Shown: in pieces, positions 24,517-34,167 of the stretch | How the letters are laid out: each line of letters opens with the position of its first letter | Position numbering within the stretch: the stretch's first letter is position 1 | From: Verrucomicrobiota bacterium | GTDB taxonomy: Bacteria > Chlamydiota > Chlamydiia > Chlamydiales > Rhabdochlamydiaceae | Direction of reading: 5' to 3' | Length of the DNA: 64,000 nucleotides | Assembly (NCBI GenBank): GCA_018239715.1 | Contig: JAFEGW010000009.1 | Span: 1 to 64,000, forward strand | Program-made: the position numbers and the translations under genes | The notes under the pieces: model-generated | The model's database searches: none | Told to the model about the DNA's origin: nothing | The model's input: the letters and a program-made list of their open reading frames with translations, nothing else

Positions 24517-25398
24517 ATGACAATGTCGAATCAAATGGCCCTCTCGGCAGCTTCGGTTGCAGTACTCGCTAACAACGGTACACTCGAGAATATGGGCTCT
24601 ATGCAAGAGTCGTTCTTTCTGCTCGATGGAGGCACGATCAAAGCCGGGCTAGAAGCCACATCTCTGCAAGCTTCTGCTGATGAGAAATCGATTATGGACC
24701 AAGCTAGTGCCCAACAAACACAAGCTATAGGCGCCTTAGTGGGTTCAGGCATGGGGATTGCTACAACTGGATTAGGCCTATATCAAGGTCTAACTAACTA
24801 TAATCAAGCCGCTGCTTTAGATTCACCTAACTCAACTCTAGAAGCCGGAGTCTCAGAGGTTCCTAACACGGCGAAAACCAGCACCCCGCCTGCTGCACCG
24901 GCTCCAGAAGCAAGTGCGAGCGCCCCTTCTAGCCCTGTAGCTAAAATGACATGCGAAGCTAGCGGAGAACCTTCTGACCCTGCAGAATCTATTGCTAGAA
25001 TCCGAGGTGAGTTGAAGACATCTGTCAACACACAAGAAAACAGTGATCTCAATGCCCAAGATGCAATTGCAACTGCAGAAACCAAGAAAGCTCAAAATCC
25101 AGAGACTGTAGAAAATCCTGAGGCTAAGAAATTCAGAGCGATGGGAGATATGTGGATGCAGAATGGTAATACCTTCGGTGGTTTGTTCAGTGGTGTTGGA
25201 AAAAGTGCGGGAGAAATGGCCTCCTACGATGCGATGACCGACCAAGCGAAGCAAACAAAGACTAAAGATCTGGAAGCGGGTCTTGCCCAAGCCCTGAACT
25301 CACAAGCAGGCTTGATTAGCTCTCAGCTCAGCAACCTGGATCAAACACGCGGCAATACTTATCAGTTGATGAGTACCCTGCAGCACATCCAAGGTTAA
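24517..25398 (+). CDS. SctB-like (YopD/IpaC/CopD-type) small translocator candidate
   Basis: A 293-residue protein with one hydrophobic Gly/Ala segment (about 70-95: AIGALVGSGMGIATTGLGLY). It has a Pro/Ala/Ser linker (about 115-145) and a C-terminal amphipathic helix (LAQALNSQAGLISSQLSNLD). A single membrane segment plus a helical tail, next to an SseC-like gene, is the usual form of small translocators. AAGGAG gives a strong ribosome site. It is the last gene before a terminator. Function is inferred from layout and position. Confidence 0.6.
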   Translation: MTMSNQMALSAASVAVLANNGTLENMGSMQESFFLLDGGTIKAGLEATSLQASADEKSIMDQASAQQTQAIGALVGSGMGIATTGLGLYQGLTNYNQAAALDSPNSTLEAGVSEVPNTAKTSTPPAAPAPEASASAPSSPVAKMTCEASGEPSDPAESIARIRGELKTSVNTQENSDLNAQDAIATAETKKAQNPETVENPEAKKFRAMGDMWMQNGNTFGGLFSGVGKSAGEMASYDAMTDQAKQTKTKDLEAGLAQALNSQAGLISSQLSNLDQTRGNTYQLMSTLQHIQG

Positions 25399-25438
25399 TG
25401 CGATTTAGCCTGAGGACACATCCTCTACGGCTGTTCCT

Positions 25439-25464
25439 AAGGAGAGGGATAATCCCCTCTCCTT
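25439..25464 (+). terminator. Intrinsic terminator of the translocator-like operon
   Basis: AAGGAGAGGG pairs with CCCTCTCCTT around a short loop, followed by TTTTTTATT (to 25470). The 210 bases from here to the next gene are AT-rich and hold no other feature I can support. Confidence 0.85.
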
Positions 25465-25674
25465 TTTTATTGAAATCCCTTTTTCCTGCTATGACAGCTG
25501 AATTACTTCTAAAATTCAAATAGCGCTTTCATAATTCTCGAGCAAACAGACATCATCATTTATTATAGACGAGATAAGATAGATATTTTCAAAAACTATC
25601 ACTGCAAACAATTGCTTTTGAGCTAAAATTTAAGCTCTATTATATTTTTAATCGTCTTTGAAAGAGAGGATACT

Positions 25675-28600
25675 ATGTCCAAAGCTCTGATGGTTTGTGC
25701 CTCCCCTATCCATTTTCCTATTTTATTTTTACGAAAGGTCTTTGAGTCCTCTTTTTCAGCTCAATTAGCCGATCTATCTCTACGAGTGTATACCTCTTTT
25801 CAACAGGTAATAGGGGTGAAAAGACCACCCCTGCCACAAAAAACCCCAAGAGACCCTCTGGAAGGTATGGAGTACAGCCGGGATATCATCCTCTTAAAAA
25901 GCTTAATTAAATTAGTGGAAAGGCAAAAACAGAATCCTTTACCCAGTTTTGCCCGAGTTTTTAGCCAATATTCCGATGCCCTGAACGTTTACAATGGATC
26001 CTTGAGCCAAATGCGCTATCACAATGGCAAAGAAGAAAGAGATTTTTTTCCTTGGAAAATGGTGAGCTTTTTTAGATGCGCACAGATGGAATGCCAAAAA
26101 ATTCATCCCGATGGAGCCGATGAATTCGAGAAACGATTATCCGGGGCCGTCGTACAAGACTTACCTCTTTTAAAAGAAATCTATGCTTATGCGAGAGCTC
26201 AAGAGGAGATTCATTTTTTGCAAATGAAGCTCTACCAGCTCAAAGCCCGCACGTATTTTAAAGCTGGGCTCCAATTCAAGCGTAAGGATCCTTTATTTTT
26301 AGCTGCTATTATAAGATGCGAACCTGAAGTTCAAATGCGGAAGGTCGCTGATAGTCGCGTCTTAAGTTTGGAGCAAAAAGTCTCGAGAGCCAGAAAAATT
26401 TGGCAAGAGACAAGTGCTGACATTAGAGAAAAATCCTTTAGACACAAAAGCAGGGGTCAAGGTCTCTATTTTTATACCAAAGCTAGAAAGTTAAAATATC
26501 AAGAGAAAAGATATAAATTAAGAAGGTTGTGTAGATCAGGAGAGATTCAGCATGTAAGACGGAGCATCCAGAGTCTAGAGAGAGCCCAAAATGAACGCTT
26601 AAGGAAAATGGAAAGGCTTTCCAGGCAATCCAAAACCTACCCCGTCAGTTTAGCCATCGAAGCTTTGTACGAGTTTGTGAATCTTAATACGGCCTATCAA
26701 AGTGCACAGCAACTGCTGAACCAACGAGGGAATAATATATCAACAGAAGTAACGGCCCAGATTTTTGTTATTATAGGTGAAGCTCTGACTCTGGTGCTCC
26801 ATGATCGCACTTTGAATATTCCCGAAATTAAAAACATCCAGGTCCTTAGAAGTACACTGCGAGAAATTAGAGGCTTTTTCGAGCATCCGGAAGATTATTT
26901 TTTTCGAGTTGATGTAAAAGGAAACTCAAAAGAAGCCGAATATAGAAAACTTAAATTAGGTCTATACGAAGAGTTGGACAAACTCTGCAATCTGTTAAAT
27001 GAAAGAATCCAAAAAATTCAACGGATATTAAAACCCCATCTTCATAAAGATATCGATGCCATTGGATTAGCCTTAATCACTCGAAAAGAACACTCCCCCA
27101 CAGAAGAATCCCACCACATAGGCTCCATCATCAGAGAAAATTTCCCCCAGTTAATCGATTTTCGAGCACGCATATTGGATAATCGCTCTTTTTATGCAAA
27201 ACCCCCAGAAGAACAAGAAAAATTAAAACCTTTTCTGGTCAAGTGTCAACCTGAATTTCCTGACCCTGTCTTAGCCTTAGGCACCGAGATAACTGCTTTG
27301 AGACTGCAACTCAACCGCGCGCCCCGCTCAAAATTTGAGGAAAAATTAACAACAGACTTAGGCTTTCGCCTGGAAATTCAAAGGCGCGTAGGACAATGCT
27401 ACCGACTGCTAGAGGCTTTGGTCGATAGGGTGAAGCAAAAATATCTGACAGGATCTTCTAAATACCTAGAGGATATCTTTTACCAAATTAAAGATGCTCG
27501 GAATATGCAAACACACGACCTCTGGCGTAAAAATTTTAATGCTCTAGTTCAAGCAGTCTATCTTCTAGCCGATGATCTATTCGATACAATTATCACGGAA
27601 AGAACTCCGTATCCGGAACATTCGCGTGAAGTCCAAATGATGCAAAAGATTGTTTACGGAAGATTATCCATGCAAGAGCTACAAGCTGCATTACGCGATA
27701 AAAACTTCAACATGGATGCTCAGGATAGCAAAGGACGAACTTTATTACACTTTTTAGCAGAGTATGTATGCAGGAAGCATTTATTATTGGCCCAGTTTTT
27801 AGTTGAAGCAGGAGCCAACATACATCTGGCTGACTACGCACAAATGAGGCCTCTCCACTATGCTTGTCAATCCGGGTTCGAAGAGCTTGTCGTTTTCTTG
27901 GTTCAGCAAGGGGCTGTGGTTTCGCTGCCTTCGCGAGCTGGGACTCCTCTTGAAATAGCCCAAAACCACGAACATTTGAAGATCGCCCTTTTTCTCTCTG
28001 AGCATGAAAGTGAAGATAGGAAAGATGAAGCCCGATCCTTGGTCTATGCTATCAAAAATCTCGATGTCAATAAAATTAGACAGCTTTTACAACAGGGAGC
28101 TCTTCCCTGGCTGGATTTTGATGGAGAACTGCCCTTGGTCGAACTTTTCAAAAAAGAGGATGCAGCCGTCGAGGTTCAATTAGAGATTGCTCGTTTACTG
28201 TTAGGGGCAGGTGCAGACATGAATCAACAAGATCCCTCTAGGAAGCTCTCTTGTCTGCACGTTGCTGCAACAAATACAGATGATCCTCGTATCATTCAGT
28301 TTTTAATGCGCCTCAACCCCGCTGTAAATTTAACAAATTCCTCAGGAGAAACCCCTCTTATTTGCAGTGTAAAGTGCCGCAATGACAACTGGATCAGACC
28401 CCTTATCGCTGCAGGCGCTAATCTCGAAGTATCCGATCCTATTTTTGGAACAGCTTTATTATATGCCCTCGACTGCCGTGGCGATAGAGAGGCTGTCATT
28501 CACGACCTCTTAGATGCAGGCGCAGATCCCAGATGCTCTAATGAATTCGTCAGCGGGTTAGATATTGGATTGAAGAGGCACTCCCCAGAAATCCTTCGTC

Positions 28601-28725
28601 GTCTGCTTATAGAGATTTTCAATAGAAATCTCTGCCATTTCCCTCCCCCTAATCTTCGAACACTTCAGCAGAGCATGCGATTAACCGAGCAATTTAGCTT
28701 TTTTGAATCGCATCTATCACCTTGA
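25675..28725 (+). CDS. Large ankyrin-repeat protein
   Basis: A 1016-residue protein. Residues 1-660 are charged and helical with probable coiled coils, and match no family I know. From about 680 ankyrin repeats run to about 980: SKGRTLLHFLAEYV, LLAQFLVEAGANIHLADYAQ, MRPLHYACQSGFEELVVFLV, LARLLLGAGADMNQQD-type units, SGETPLICSVKC and LLDAGADPRCSN. Ankyrin repeats bind proteins and are common in effectors of amoeba-associated bacteria. No signal peptide is seen. AGAGGA precedes the ATG. It lies between the secretion-like locus and the RhoGAP-like pair, which supports but does not prove an effector role. Confidence 0.85.
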   Translation: MSKALMVCASPIHFPILFLRKVFESSFSAQLADLSLRVYTSFQQVIGVKRPPLPQKTPRDPLEGMEYSRDIILLKSLIKLVERQKQNPLPSFARVFSQYSDALNVYNGSLSQMRYHNGKEERDFFPWKMVSFFRCAQMECQKIHPDGADEFEKRLSGAVVQDLPLLKEIYAYARAQEEIHFLQMKLYQLKARTYFKAGLQFKRKDPLFLAAIIRCEPEVQMRKVADSRVLSLEQKVSRARKIWQETSADIREKSFRHKSRGQGLYFYTKARKLKYQEKRYKLRRLCRSGEIQHVRRSIQSLERAQNERLRKMERLSRQSKTYPVSLAIEALYEFVNLNTAYQSAQQLLNQRGNNISTEVTAQIFVIIGEALTLVLHDRTLNIPEIKNIQVLRSTLREIRGFFEHPEDYFFRVDVKGNSKEAEYRKLKLGLYEELDKLCNLLNERIQKIQRILKPHLHKDIDAIGLALITRKEHSPTEESHHIGSIIRENFPQLIDFRARILDNRSFYAKPPEEQEKLKPFLVKCQPEFPDPVLALGTEITALRLQLNRAPRSKFEEKLTTDLGFRLEIQRRVGQCYRLLEALVDRVKQKYLTGSSKYLEDIFYQIKDARNMQTHDLWRKNFNALVQAVYLLADDLFDTIITERTPYPEHSREVQMMQKIVYGRLSMQELQAALRDKNFNMDAQDSKGRTLLHFLAEYVCRKHLLLAQFLVEAGANIHLADYAQMRPLHYACQSGFEELVVFLVQQGAVVSLPSRAGTPLEIAQNHEHLKIALFLSEHESEDRKDEARSLVYAIKNLDVNKIRQLLQQGALPWLDFDGELPLVELFKKEDAAVEVQLEIARLLLGAGADMNQQDPSRKLSCLHVAATNTDDPRIIQFLMRLNPAVNLTNSSGETPLICSVKCRNDNWIRPLIAAGANLEVSDPIFGTALLYALDCRGDREAVIHDLLDAGADPRCSNEFVSGLDIGLKRHSPEILRRLLIEIFNRNLCHFPPPNLRTLQQSMRLTEQFSFFESHLSP

Positions 28726-28885
28726 ATAGCTTATTTCTCTGGACATATAGAAGGTTTATCCTCCGAGGAGTTTTGATTTTTCATTCATTGAAAAGATACG
28801 ATTTATCACATCCAAGCTCAAGAAAATTTACTAAGGAAAGGAATTCTCCCTAGGAGTAGAATTGATCCCAAAATAGGAGCCCATC

Positions 28886-29671
28886 ATGTCTCTAACGATT
28901 TCCTCTTTTTACACCCCTGAAGCCCAGAACTTTGTTTTCCGTCATAGCTGTTTTCCGATTTTGGTCGATCTCGTCGCTTACCGGTGCTTAAAACCTTATG
29001 CGTACGCTCCGGCCTACTCCACTCTTGCAGGGCTTGCTACCTGCGCGGCAATCGCCTATCGTGCTCCTCTTCCACTTCAACTTCTGGGAGGAGGAATTTA
29101 TCTCGCCTATAAAGCAACATCTTTTGCGATATCTTACTTTACATCATCAAAAACTGGACCTAACCAATCATGGGACGATACTAAAATCTTGGCCGCTCTA
29201 AATATGATCCTTCCTCTTATTGAAGAATCTAAGTCTGGTTTTGAGAATCTTTATACAACATCCGGGACGTACCGCCAGATTATCGCGCTTTCGAGAGACC
29301 CCAGCAAATTTCGTCTTGGAGAAATATTCAACGCGGACGTCAACACACTGGCAGGGGTTGTTAAAGAGCTACTCAAAAATATGAATCCCCCCTTATTAGC
29401 AAATATCAAAGATAGCCTCGTAGCAGCGACTTCCCTTGAAGATGAAGAAAAAAAGCGTTGTTTAACTCTTGCTCTGCAACAGGTCTCACCTCTGCGCGTA
29501 GAAATCTTTCAGAAGTTGATTCGCCACTTGCATACGATTACCCAGCAACAACCAAATTCTGCAGCAGCGGCCTTAAGGCTAGGGCAGCTTTTTTCCCAAA
29601 GTTTCACAGGAGTTTTCTCGGCAAACCAGCTGATTACTTCTTTGATCCAAAATCCAAAAATTCTGCAATAG
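28886..29671 (+). CDS. RhoGAP-like protein lacking the arginine finger
   Basis: A 261-residue protein paralogous to the next gene. Residues about 40-85 are hydrophobic (probable membrane hairpin). Residues about 105-240 align with the RhoGAP fold by way of the neighbour, but the finger position reads LYTTSG (Thr124 instead of Arg). The LK block reads LAGVVKELLKNMNPPLL (155-171). The conserved Asn of the 'NLA' helix is replaced (LRLG, 230-233). It is therefore unlikely to stimulate GTP hydrolysis, but could bind GTPases. Ribosome site AGGAG; 7 bp from the next gene, so one operon. Both end in LIQNPKIL/LIENPAIL. Confidence 0.6.
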   Translation: MSLTISSFYTPEAQNFVFRHSCFPILVDLVAYRCLKPYAYAPAYSTLAGLATCAAIAYRAPLPLQLLGGGIYLAYKATSFAISYFTSSKTGPNQSWDDTKILAALNMILPLIEESKSGFENLYTTSGTYRQIIALSRDPSKFRLGEIFNADVNTLAGVVKELLKNMNPPLLANIKDSLVAATSLEDEEKKRCLTLALQQVSPLRVEIFQKLIRHLHTITQQQPNSAAAALRLGQLFSQSFTGVFSANQLITSLIQNPKILQ

Positions 29672-29678
29672 GTATTGT

Positions 29679-30497
29679 ATGGCTATTCACGCTACAGCAC
29701 GAGCATCTGCTTTCACCTTAGCAGCTTATGTATTACCACCCCTTATAGATCAAATAACTTTCCGGTTATTTTCATCCCGTATTTCCTCCATGTTTGCTCA
29801 CGAGGTAGCTAGGATTCCGGGATTTATCTCTCTGATAATCCTGGCTGAAGACCGTCGAACTTTAGTATGGAGCAGCGCTATTTTTTTAGCGTACAAAATA
29901 ACAACGTCTTACTTTTTCGCAGGAGCCCCTGTAACAGCTGATCGACCCAAAACGAGAGAAGATCAACTTGCCGCTCTTGAAACTTTAATCGATTTGTTGC
30001 TTCCTCAAATTGAAAAACATTTATCCGAAGAAGGGATTTACCGTGTACCTGGAACCGTTACAACTATTCGAGAAGCGAGGGCGAGATTCCATGCGAATCG
30101 AACTCTTCCACCCTTGACCGAAGTTCATGACCTGATAGGAGTCCTAAAAGCTCAATTGTTAGCATTAGATCCTCCCCTTCTGCAGCCTTATTATCAAAAC
30201 TTCAAAGCAGCGGCTTTAACCAAAACTGAAAATTTGAAAATACCCAGACTTGTTGAAGCCTGTCGCACGATGACAACAGAAAAACCTATTCTTAAGAAAA
30301 TCATCATTCACTTGAACAAAGTCCACAGGGCCCGAGCACAAAACCAAATGGACAGCAGCAACTTAGGAAAGCATTGGGTCCCTTTACTTCTTTCTCTATC
30401 TGCGGAAGATATACAAAAACTGAAAGACAGCTTCGCTCCTATGATGGCAACTTTGATCGAAAACCCAGCTATTCTCTCTGAACAAACAACAGCATAG
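29679..30497 (+). CDS. RhoGAP-like protein with arginine finger (putative effector)
   Basis: A 272-residue protein. An N-terminal hydrophobic region (about 45-80) precedes a RhoGAP-like domain (about 98-240). It shows EEGIYRVPG (117-125, Arg122 as the finger), VHDLIGVLKAQLLALDPPLL (149-168, Lys157), and NQMDSSNLGKHWVPLL (222-237, Asn228). These are the three conserved blocks of eukaryotic RhoGAP proteins, in order and at proper spacing. Such proteins switch off Rho/Rac/Cdc42 by speeding GTP hydrolysis; acting on host GTPases would alter actin. Bacterial secretion is inferred only from lineage and context. Confidence 0.7.
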   Translation: MAIHATARASAFTLAAYVLPPLIDQITFRLFSSRISSMFAHEVARIPGFISLIILAEDRRTLVWSSAIFLAYKITTSYFFAGAPVTADRPKTREDQLAALETLIDLLLPQIEKHLSEEGIYRVPGTVTTIREARARFHANRTLPPLTEVHDLIGVLKAQLLALDPPLLQPYYQNFKAAALTKTENLKIPRLVEACRTMTTEKPILKKIIIHLNKVHRARAQNQMDSSNLGKHWVPLLLSLSAEDIQKLKDSFAPMMATLIENPAILSEQTTA

Positions 30498-30713
30498 AGC
30501 TCAGACATTAATCAGAGACTGTCATTGATTCACCCGTAGACAAAAGCAGATCATAAATCATGACATGCTCATTTTCCAAACGCAGGATCCGATTGCGCCC
30601 GCTTGAACTTTGGTTTTTTTTCGTCTCTTTACGAAAAAAATCGTAAAATTCTACTCCGTCACCGACATCAAATCAAGCTCAGAATTTTTCCCAAGTTGTT
30701 TAATTTCTTGAGC

Positions 30714-30742
30714 TTGAAATTAGTCTTCTTTTTTTGTAGACT
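30714..30742 (+). promoter_or_regulatory. Predicted promoter of nrdAB
   Basis: TTGAAA (30714-30719), 17 nt, TAGACT (30737-30742). Transcription would start near 30749, giving a leader of about 210 nt before nrdA. The rest of the gap from 30498 to 30713 holds nothing I can name. Confidence 0.5.
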
Positions 30743-30751
30743 TTAGGACAT

Positions 30752-30906
30752 TCCCTACTATATATGGTGTGTTTAGATGCGCCCGACTACTATCCATAGT
30801 AGAGAGCGGGATGACCCTGAAAGGCAACCTAAGATCAAAAGTCTCTGGTTTTTAGATACCGAAAGGTCGATGTTTCAAGTCCCCAAACGTGACAGCGGAG
30901 TAGGGA
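30752..30906 (+). promoter_or_regulatory. Candidate structured leader RNA upstream of nrdA
   Basis: TCCCTACT (30752-30759) pairs with AGTAGGGA (30899-30906) as an 8-bp closing stem. Inside lies a hairpin CTACTA-TCCA-TAGTAG (about 30787-30802) flanked by CCCG and CGGG that can pair. A further ACC-GAAA-GGT tetraloop hairpin lies near 30858-30867. The piece GGGATGACCCTGAAAGGC is G/C-richer than the surroundings. No known riboswitch class is recognised. Role could be control of nucleotide reduction. Confidence 0.4.
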
Positions 30907-30962
30907 TGATGACAGACCCCTTGATGATGAGAGATAAAAAATAAAAAGAGTGAGAATATATC

Positions 30963-33900
30963 ATGACAAAGTCCTCCCCTACAGCACCCGCCCAAGATCC
31001 AATCGCTTCTCTGAAAGACGGCATCGACCGTTTTACCGTTGTCAAACGAAACGGAAGCATTGTTCCGTTCCGCCGTGAAAGAATCAAACGCGCACTGGAT
31101 CTTGCTTTCCACGATACTCGCAAAATTCCTTTGGATAGCCCCCTCTCAGAATTAGATGGTCTCGAAATCGAAAAAGTCACCGACCAAATCATCGACCTCC
31201 TTTTTACCCAAGCTTCTAAAGGCGCCAGCTTAACTGTCGAAGGGATCCAAGATATTGTGGAAGTCACGCTCATGAACATGGGCCATCATGATGTAGCCCG
31301 CGACTATATTATCTACCGCGACCAACATAAGCATTTAAGGGAAGATTCTCCGCAAAATCTCAAAGTCCATCGTAAAGACGGTACACTCGTCCGCTTCAAT
31401 CCGATGAAAATCGCCGCCTCGATCGAAGAGGCCTTTAGACGCTCAGGACAAATCGATGGACAAACTCCCGAAGCCGTCATCGAATCAGTGAATACGCTGA
31501 CCCAAAAAGTCGTCGACCGCGCTGTCGCTTTGCATAAGACCGGGGCGCATCTGCATGTCACGACCCTCGAAAACGAAATTGAGCAGCAGCTCATGAAAGA
31601 AGGGTATTATCAAGTCGCCAAAGACTACATCCTTTACCGCGCTTCCCTTGGCGAGCAAACACTCCCCAGCCACGAAGAGAAACACCAAGACGAAGGAAAC
31701 CGGGAATTTAATGTCCTCGCTACGGACGGCAGCAGCCGCGTGATTAAAGAATCCCTACTGCGCCATCGGATCAAACACGCCTGCCGTGATTTTAAAGAAG
31801 TCTCTGTCGATGACCTTTTAGAAACGCTCATTTTGAACTTCTATGAAGGGATTAAGGAACACGAAGTCGATCAAGCTGCCATTATGGCTGCGCGGACCAA
31901 GATCGAAATTGAACCGGCGTATTCCAAAGTTGCTGCAAGATTGCTCAGTGATGCCCTTTACCGCGAAGCCATGGAAACCAGCGCCTCCGATCCGTCCCTC
32001 GAAAGCGCCCACCGGCACTACTTTAAAAAGTACATTAAATTTGGCATCTCTGTTCAACGTTTAAGCCCTGCGCTCATGGAATTTGATCAAGATAAACTCG
32101 CCAAAGCTATGGATCTGAAGCGAGATGATCTCTTTTCTTACTTAGGTCTGCAAACCCTCTACGATCGCTACTTTATCCACCATGAAGAGCGCCGCTTAGA
32201 GACTCCCCAGATTTTCTGGATGCGCGTCGCGATGGGCCTAGCGCTCTGCGAAGGCGATCAAAAAAATGAACGGGCCATTGAGTTTTATAACCTCTTATCG
32301 CAATTCCTCTTCACTTCGGCCACGCCGACACTGTTCAACTCAGGAACCATGCACTCTCAGCTCAGCTCCTGCTACCTCTCAACTGTCATGGACGACCTGG
32401 CTCACATCTTCAAAGTGGTATCGGATGATGCCCAACTCTCCAAATGGGCCGGCGGTATCGGTAACGACTGGTCCAATGTCCGCGCCACAGGTTCGACGAT
32501 CAAAGGCACCAACGGCAAAAGCCAAGGCATTATCCCATTCCTTAAAGTCGCTAACGACACCGCTGTAGCGGTCAACCAGGGCGGTAAACGCAAGGGAGCG
32601 ATGTGCGCCTACCTCGAAACTTGGCACCTCGACATCGAAGACTTCCTTGAGCTGAGAAAAAATACTGGCGACGAGCGGCGCCGCACGCACGACATGAACA
32701 CGGCGAACTGGATCCCTGACCTCTTCATGAAGCGCGTTGCTGAAAACGGCTCTTGGACGCTATTCAGTCCCAGCGATGTCCCTGATTTGCACGATCTTTA
32801 TGGAGCTGCTTTCGAAAAACGGTACATGGAATATGAAAAAATGGCTGAGACCGGCAAACTCAAACTCCATAAAAAAGTCGAAGCCGTCGAACTCTGGCGC
32901 AAGATGCTGAGCATGCTCTTTGAAACCGGCCATCCTTGGATCACCTTTAAAGATCCATCGAATATCCGCTCACCGCAAGATCACGTGGGTGTTGTCCATA
33001 GCTCCAACCTCTGCACCGAAATCTTGCTCAACACTTCTGCTGAAGAAACAGCCGTCTGCAACTTGGGCTCGATCAACTTGGAACTCCATTGCACCTCCGA
33101 AGGTCTCGATGAGAAGAAACTCGCTTACACGGTCCGTACGGCTGTCCGCATGCTCGATAACGTGATCGATATCAACTTCTATCCAACAGCTGAAGCCAAA
33201 GCCTCTAACTTAAGACACCGTCCGATCGGGATGGGCCTCATGGGCTTCCAAGATGCACTCTATATCCAAAATATCAGCTACGCCAGCCATGAAGCTGTGG
33301 AGTTTGCCGATAAGGCGATGGAGATGATCTCCTATTACGCCATCTTAGCCTCAACAGAGCTCGCTCAAGAAAGGGGCACCTATAGCTCTTATAAAGGATC
33401 GAAATGGGACCGCGGGCTTCTGCCGATCGATACATTGGACATTCTTGCCCAAGAACGAGGCGGCTATTTAGAAGTCGACCGTCAAACGAGAATGAACTGG
33501 AATGTTGTTCGGGAAGCGGTGAAAAAACATGGCATGCGCAATAGCAACACCATGGCGATTGCACCCACCGCAACGATCTCGAATATCACCGGCATCACTC
33601 AATCGATCGAGCCGATGTACAAACATCTGTTCGTGAAATCGAACCTCTCCGGCGAGTTCACTATCCCGAACCTCTACTTGGTGGAGAAACTCAAAAAACT
33701 AGGGCTTTGGGACCAAGAAATGCTCGACGACCTTAAATACTTTGACGGATCGATCGCCGAGATCGAGAGAATCCCTGACGATGTCAAAAAGGTCTATCTC
33801 ACAGCCTTCGAGATTGATCCCGAGTGGCTCATCGAATGCGCCAGCCGCCGGCAAAAATGGATCGATATGGGACAGTCCCTCAACCTCTACATTGCCGAGC

Positions 33901-34145
33901 CTAGCGGCAAAAAGCTCCATCAGATGTATCTGCTCTCTTGGGTCCGCGGCCTGAAGACCAACTACTATCTGCGGTCTGTGGCTGCCACACAAATTGAAAA
34001 ATCGACGACTGATATCAATAAACGCGGCTTGCAACCTCGATGGATGAAAAGCAAATCAGCTTCTAGTAATATTAAAGTCGAACGCGAGCAGCCAGTCCCT
34101 AAGGCATGCCGCATCGGCGATGAATCTTGTGAAAGCTGCCAATAA
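30963..34145 (+). CDS. nrdA: Ribonucleoside-diphosphate reductase alpha subunit (class Ic)
   Basis: A 1060-residue large subunit, which makes deoxynucleotides with NrdB. The N-terminus has three ATP-cone domains: [20 protein letters not shown] (about 25-44), [20 protein letters not shown] (about 133-152) and a diverged [19 protein letters not shown] (about 250-268). The extra cones give the protein its unusual length, as known for chlamydial NrdA. Catalytic parts follow: [35 protein letters not shown], and [14 protein letters not shown]. The tail ends ESCESCQ, the swinging Cys pair. Start is preceded only by weak GAGTGAG. Operon with nrdB (22 bp apart). Confidence 0.97.
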   Translation: MTKSSPTAPAQDPIASLKDGIDRFTVVKRNGSIVPFRRERIKRALDLAFHDTRKIPLDSPLSELDGLEIEKVTDQIIDLLFTQASKGASLTVEGIQDIVEVTLMNMGHHDVARDYIIYRDQHKHLREDSPQNLKVHRKDGTLVRFNPMKIAASIEEAFRRSGQIDGQTPEAVIESVNTLTQKVVDRAVALHKTGAHLHVTTLENEIEQQLMKEGYYQVAKDYILYRASLGEQTLPSHEEKHQDEGNREFNVLATDGSSRVIKESLLRHRIKHACRDFKEVSVDDLLETLILNFYEGIKEHEVDQAAIMAARTKIEIEPAYSKVAARLLSDALYREAMETSASDPSLESAHRHYFKKYIKFGISVQRLSPALMEFDQDKLAKAMDLKRDDLFSYLGLQTLYDRYFIHHEERRLETPQIFWMRVAMGLALCEGDQKNERAIEFYNLLSQFLFTSATPTLFNSGTMHSQLSSCYLSTVMDDLAHIFKVVSDDAQLSKWAGGIGNDWSNVRATGSTIKGTNGKSQGIIPFLKVANDTAVAVNQGGKRKGAMCAYLETWHLDIEDFLELRKNTGDERRRTHDMNTANWIPDLFMKRVAENGSWTLFSPSDVPDLHDLYGAAFEKRYMEYEKMAETGKLKLHKKVEAVELWRKMLSMLFETGHPWITFKDPSNIRSPQDHVGVVHSSNLCTEILLNTSAEETAVCNLGSINLELHCTSEGLDEKKLAYTVRTAVRMLDNVIDINFYPTAEAKASNLRHRPIGMGLMGFQDALYIQNISYASHEAVEFADKAMEMISYYAILASTELAQERGTYSSYKGSKWDRGLLPIDTLDILAQERGGYLEVDRQTRMNWNVVREAVKKHGMRNSNTMAIAPTATISNITGITQSIEPMYKHLFVKSNLSGEFTIPNLYLVEKLKKLGLWDQEMLDDLKYFDGSIAEIERIPDDVKKVYLTAFEIDPEWLIECASRRQKWIDMGQSLNLYIAEPSGKKLHQMYLLSWVRGLKTNYYLRSVAATQIEKSTTDINKRGLQPRWMKSKSASSNIKVEREQPVPKACRIGDESCESCQ

Positions 34146-34167
34146 ATTTTAAAAAGGAGATAAAAAA

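Noticed and set aside
30800-30835. SAM-I-like core (GATGA..GGCAACC) in the nrdA leader
   Set aside because: The later conserved SAM-I part (GGTGCTAA..TCC) is absent and nrdA is not a usual SAM target, so no class is called.
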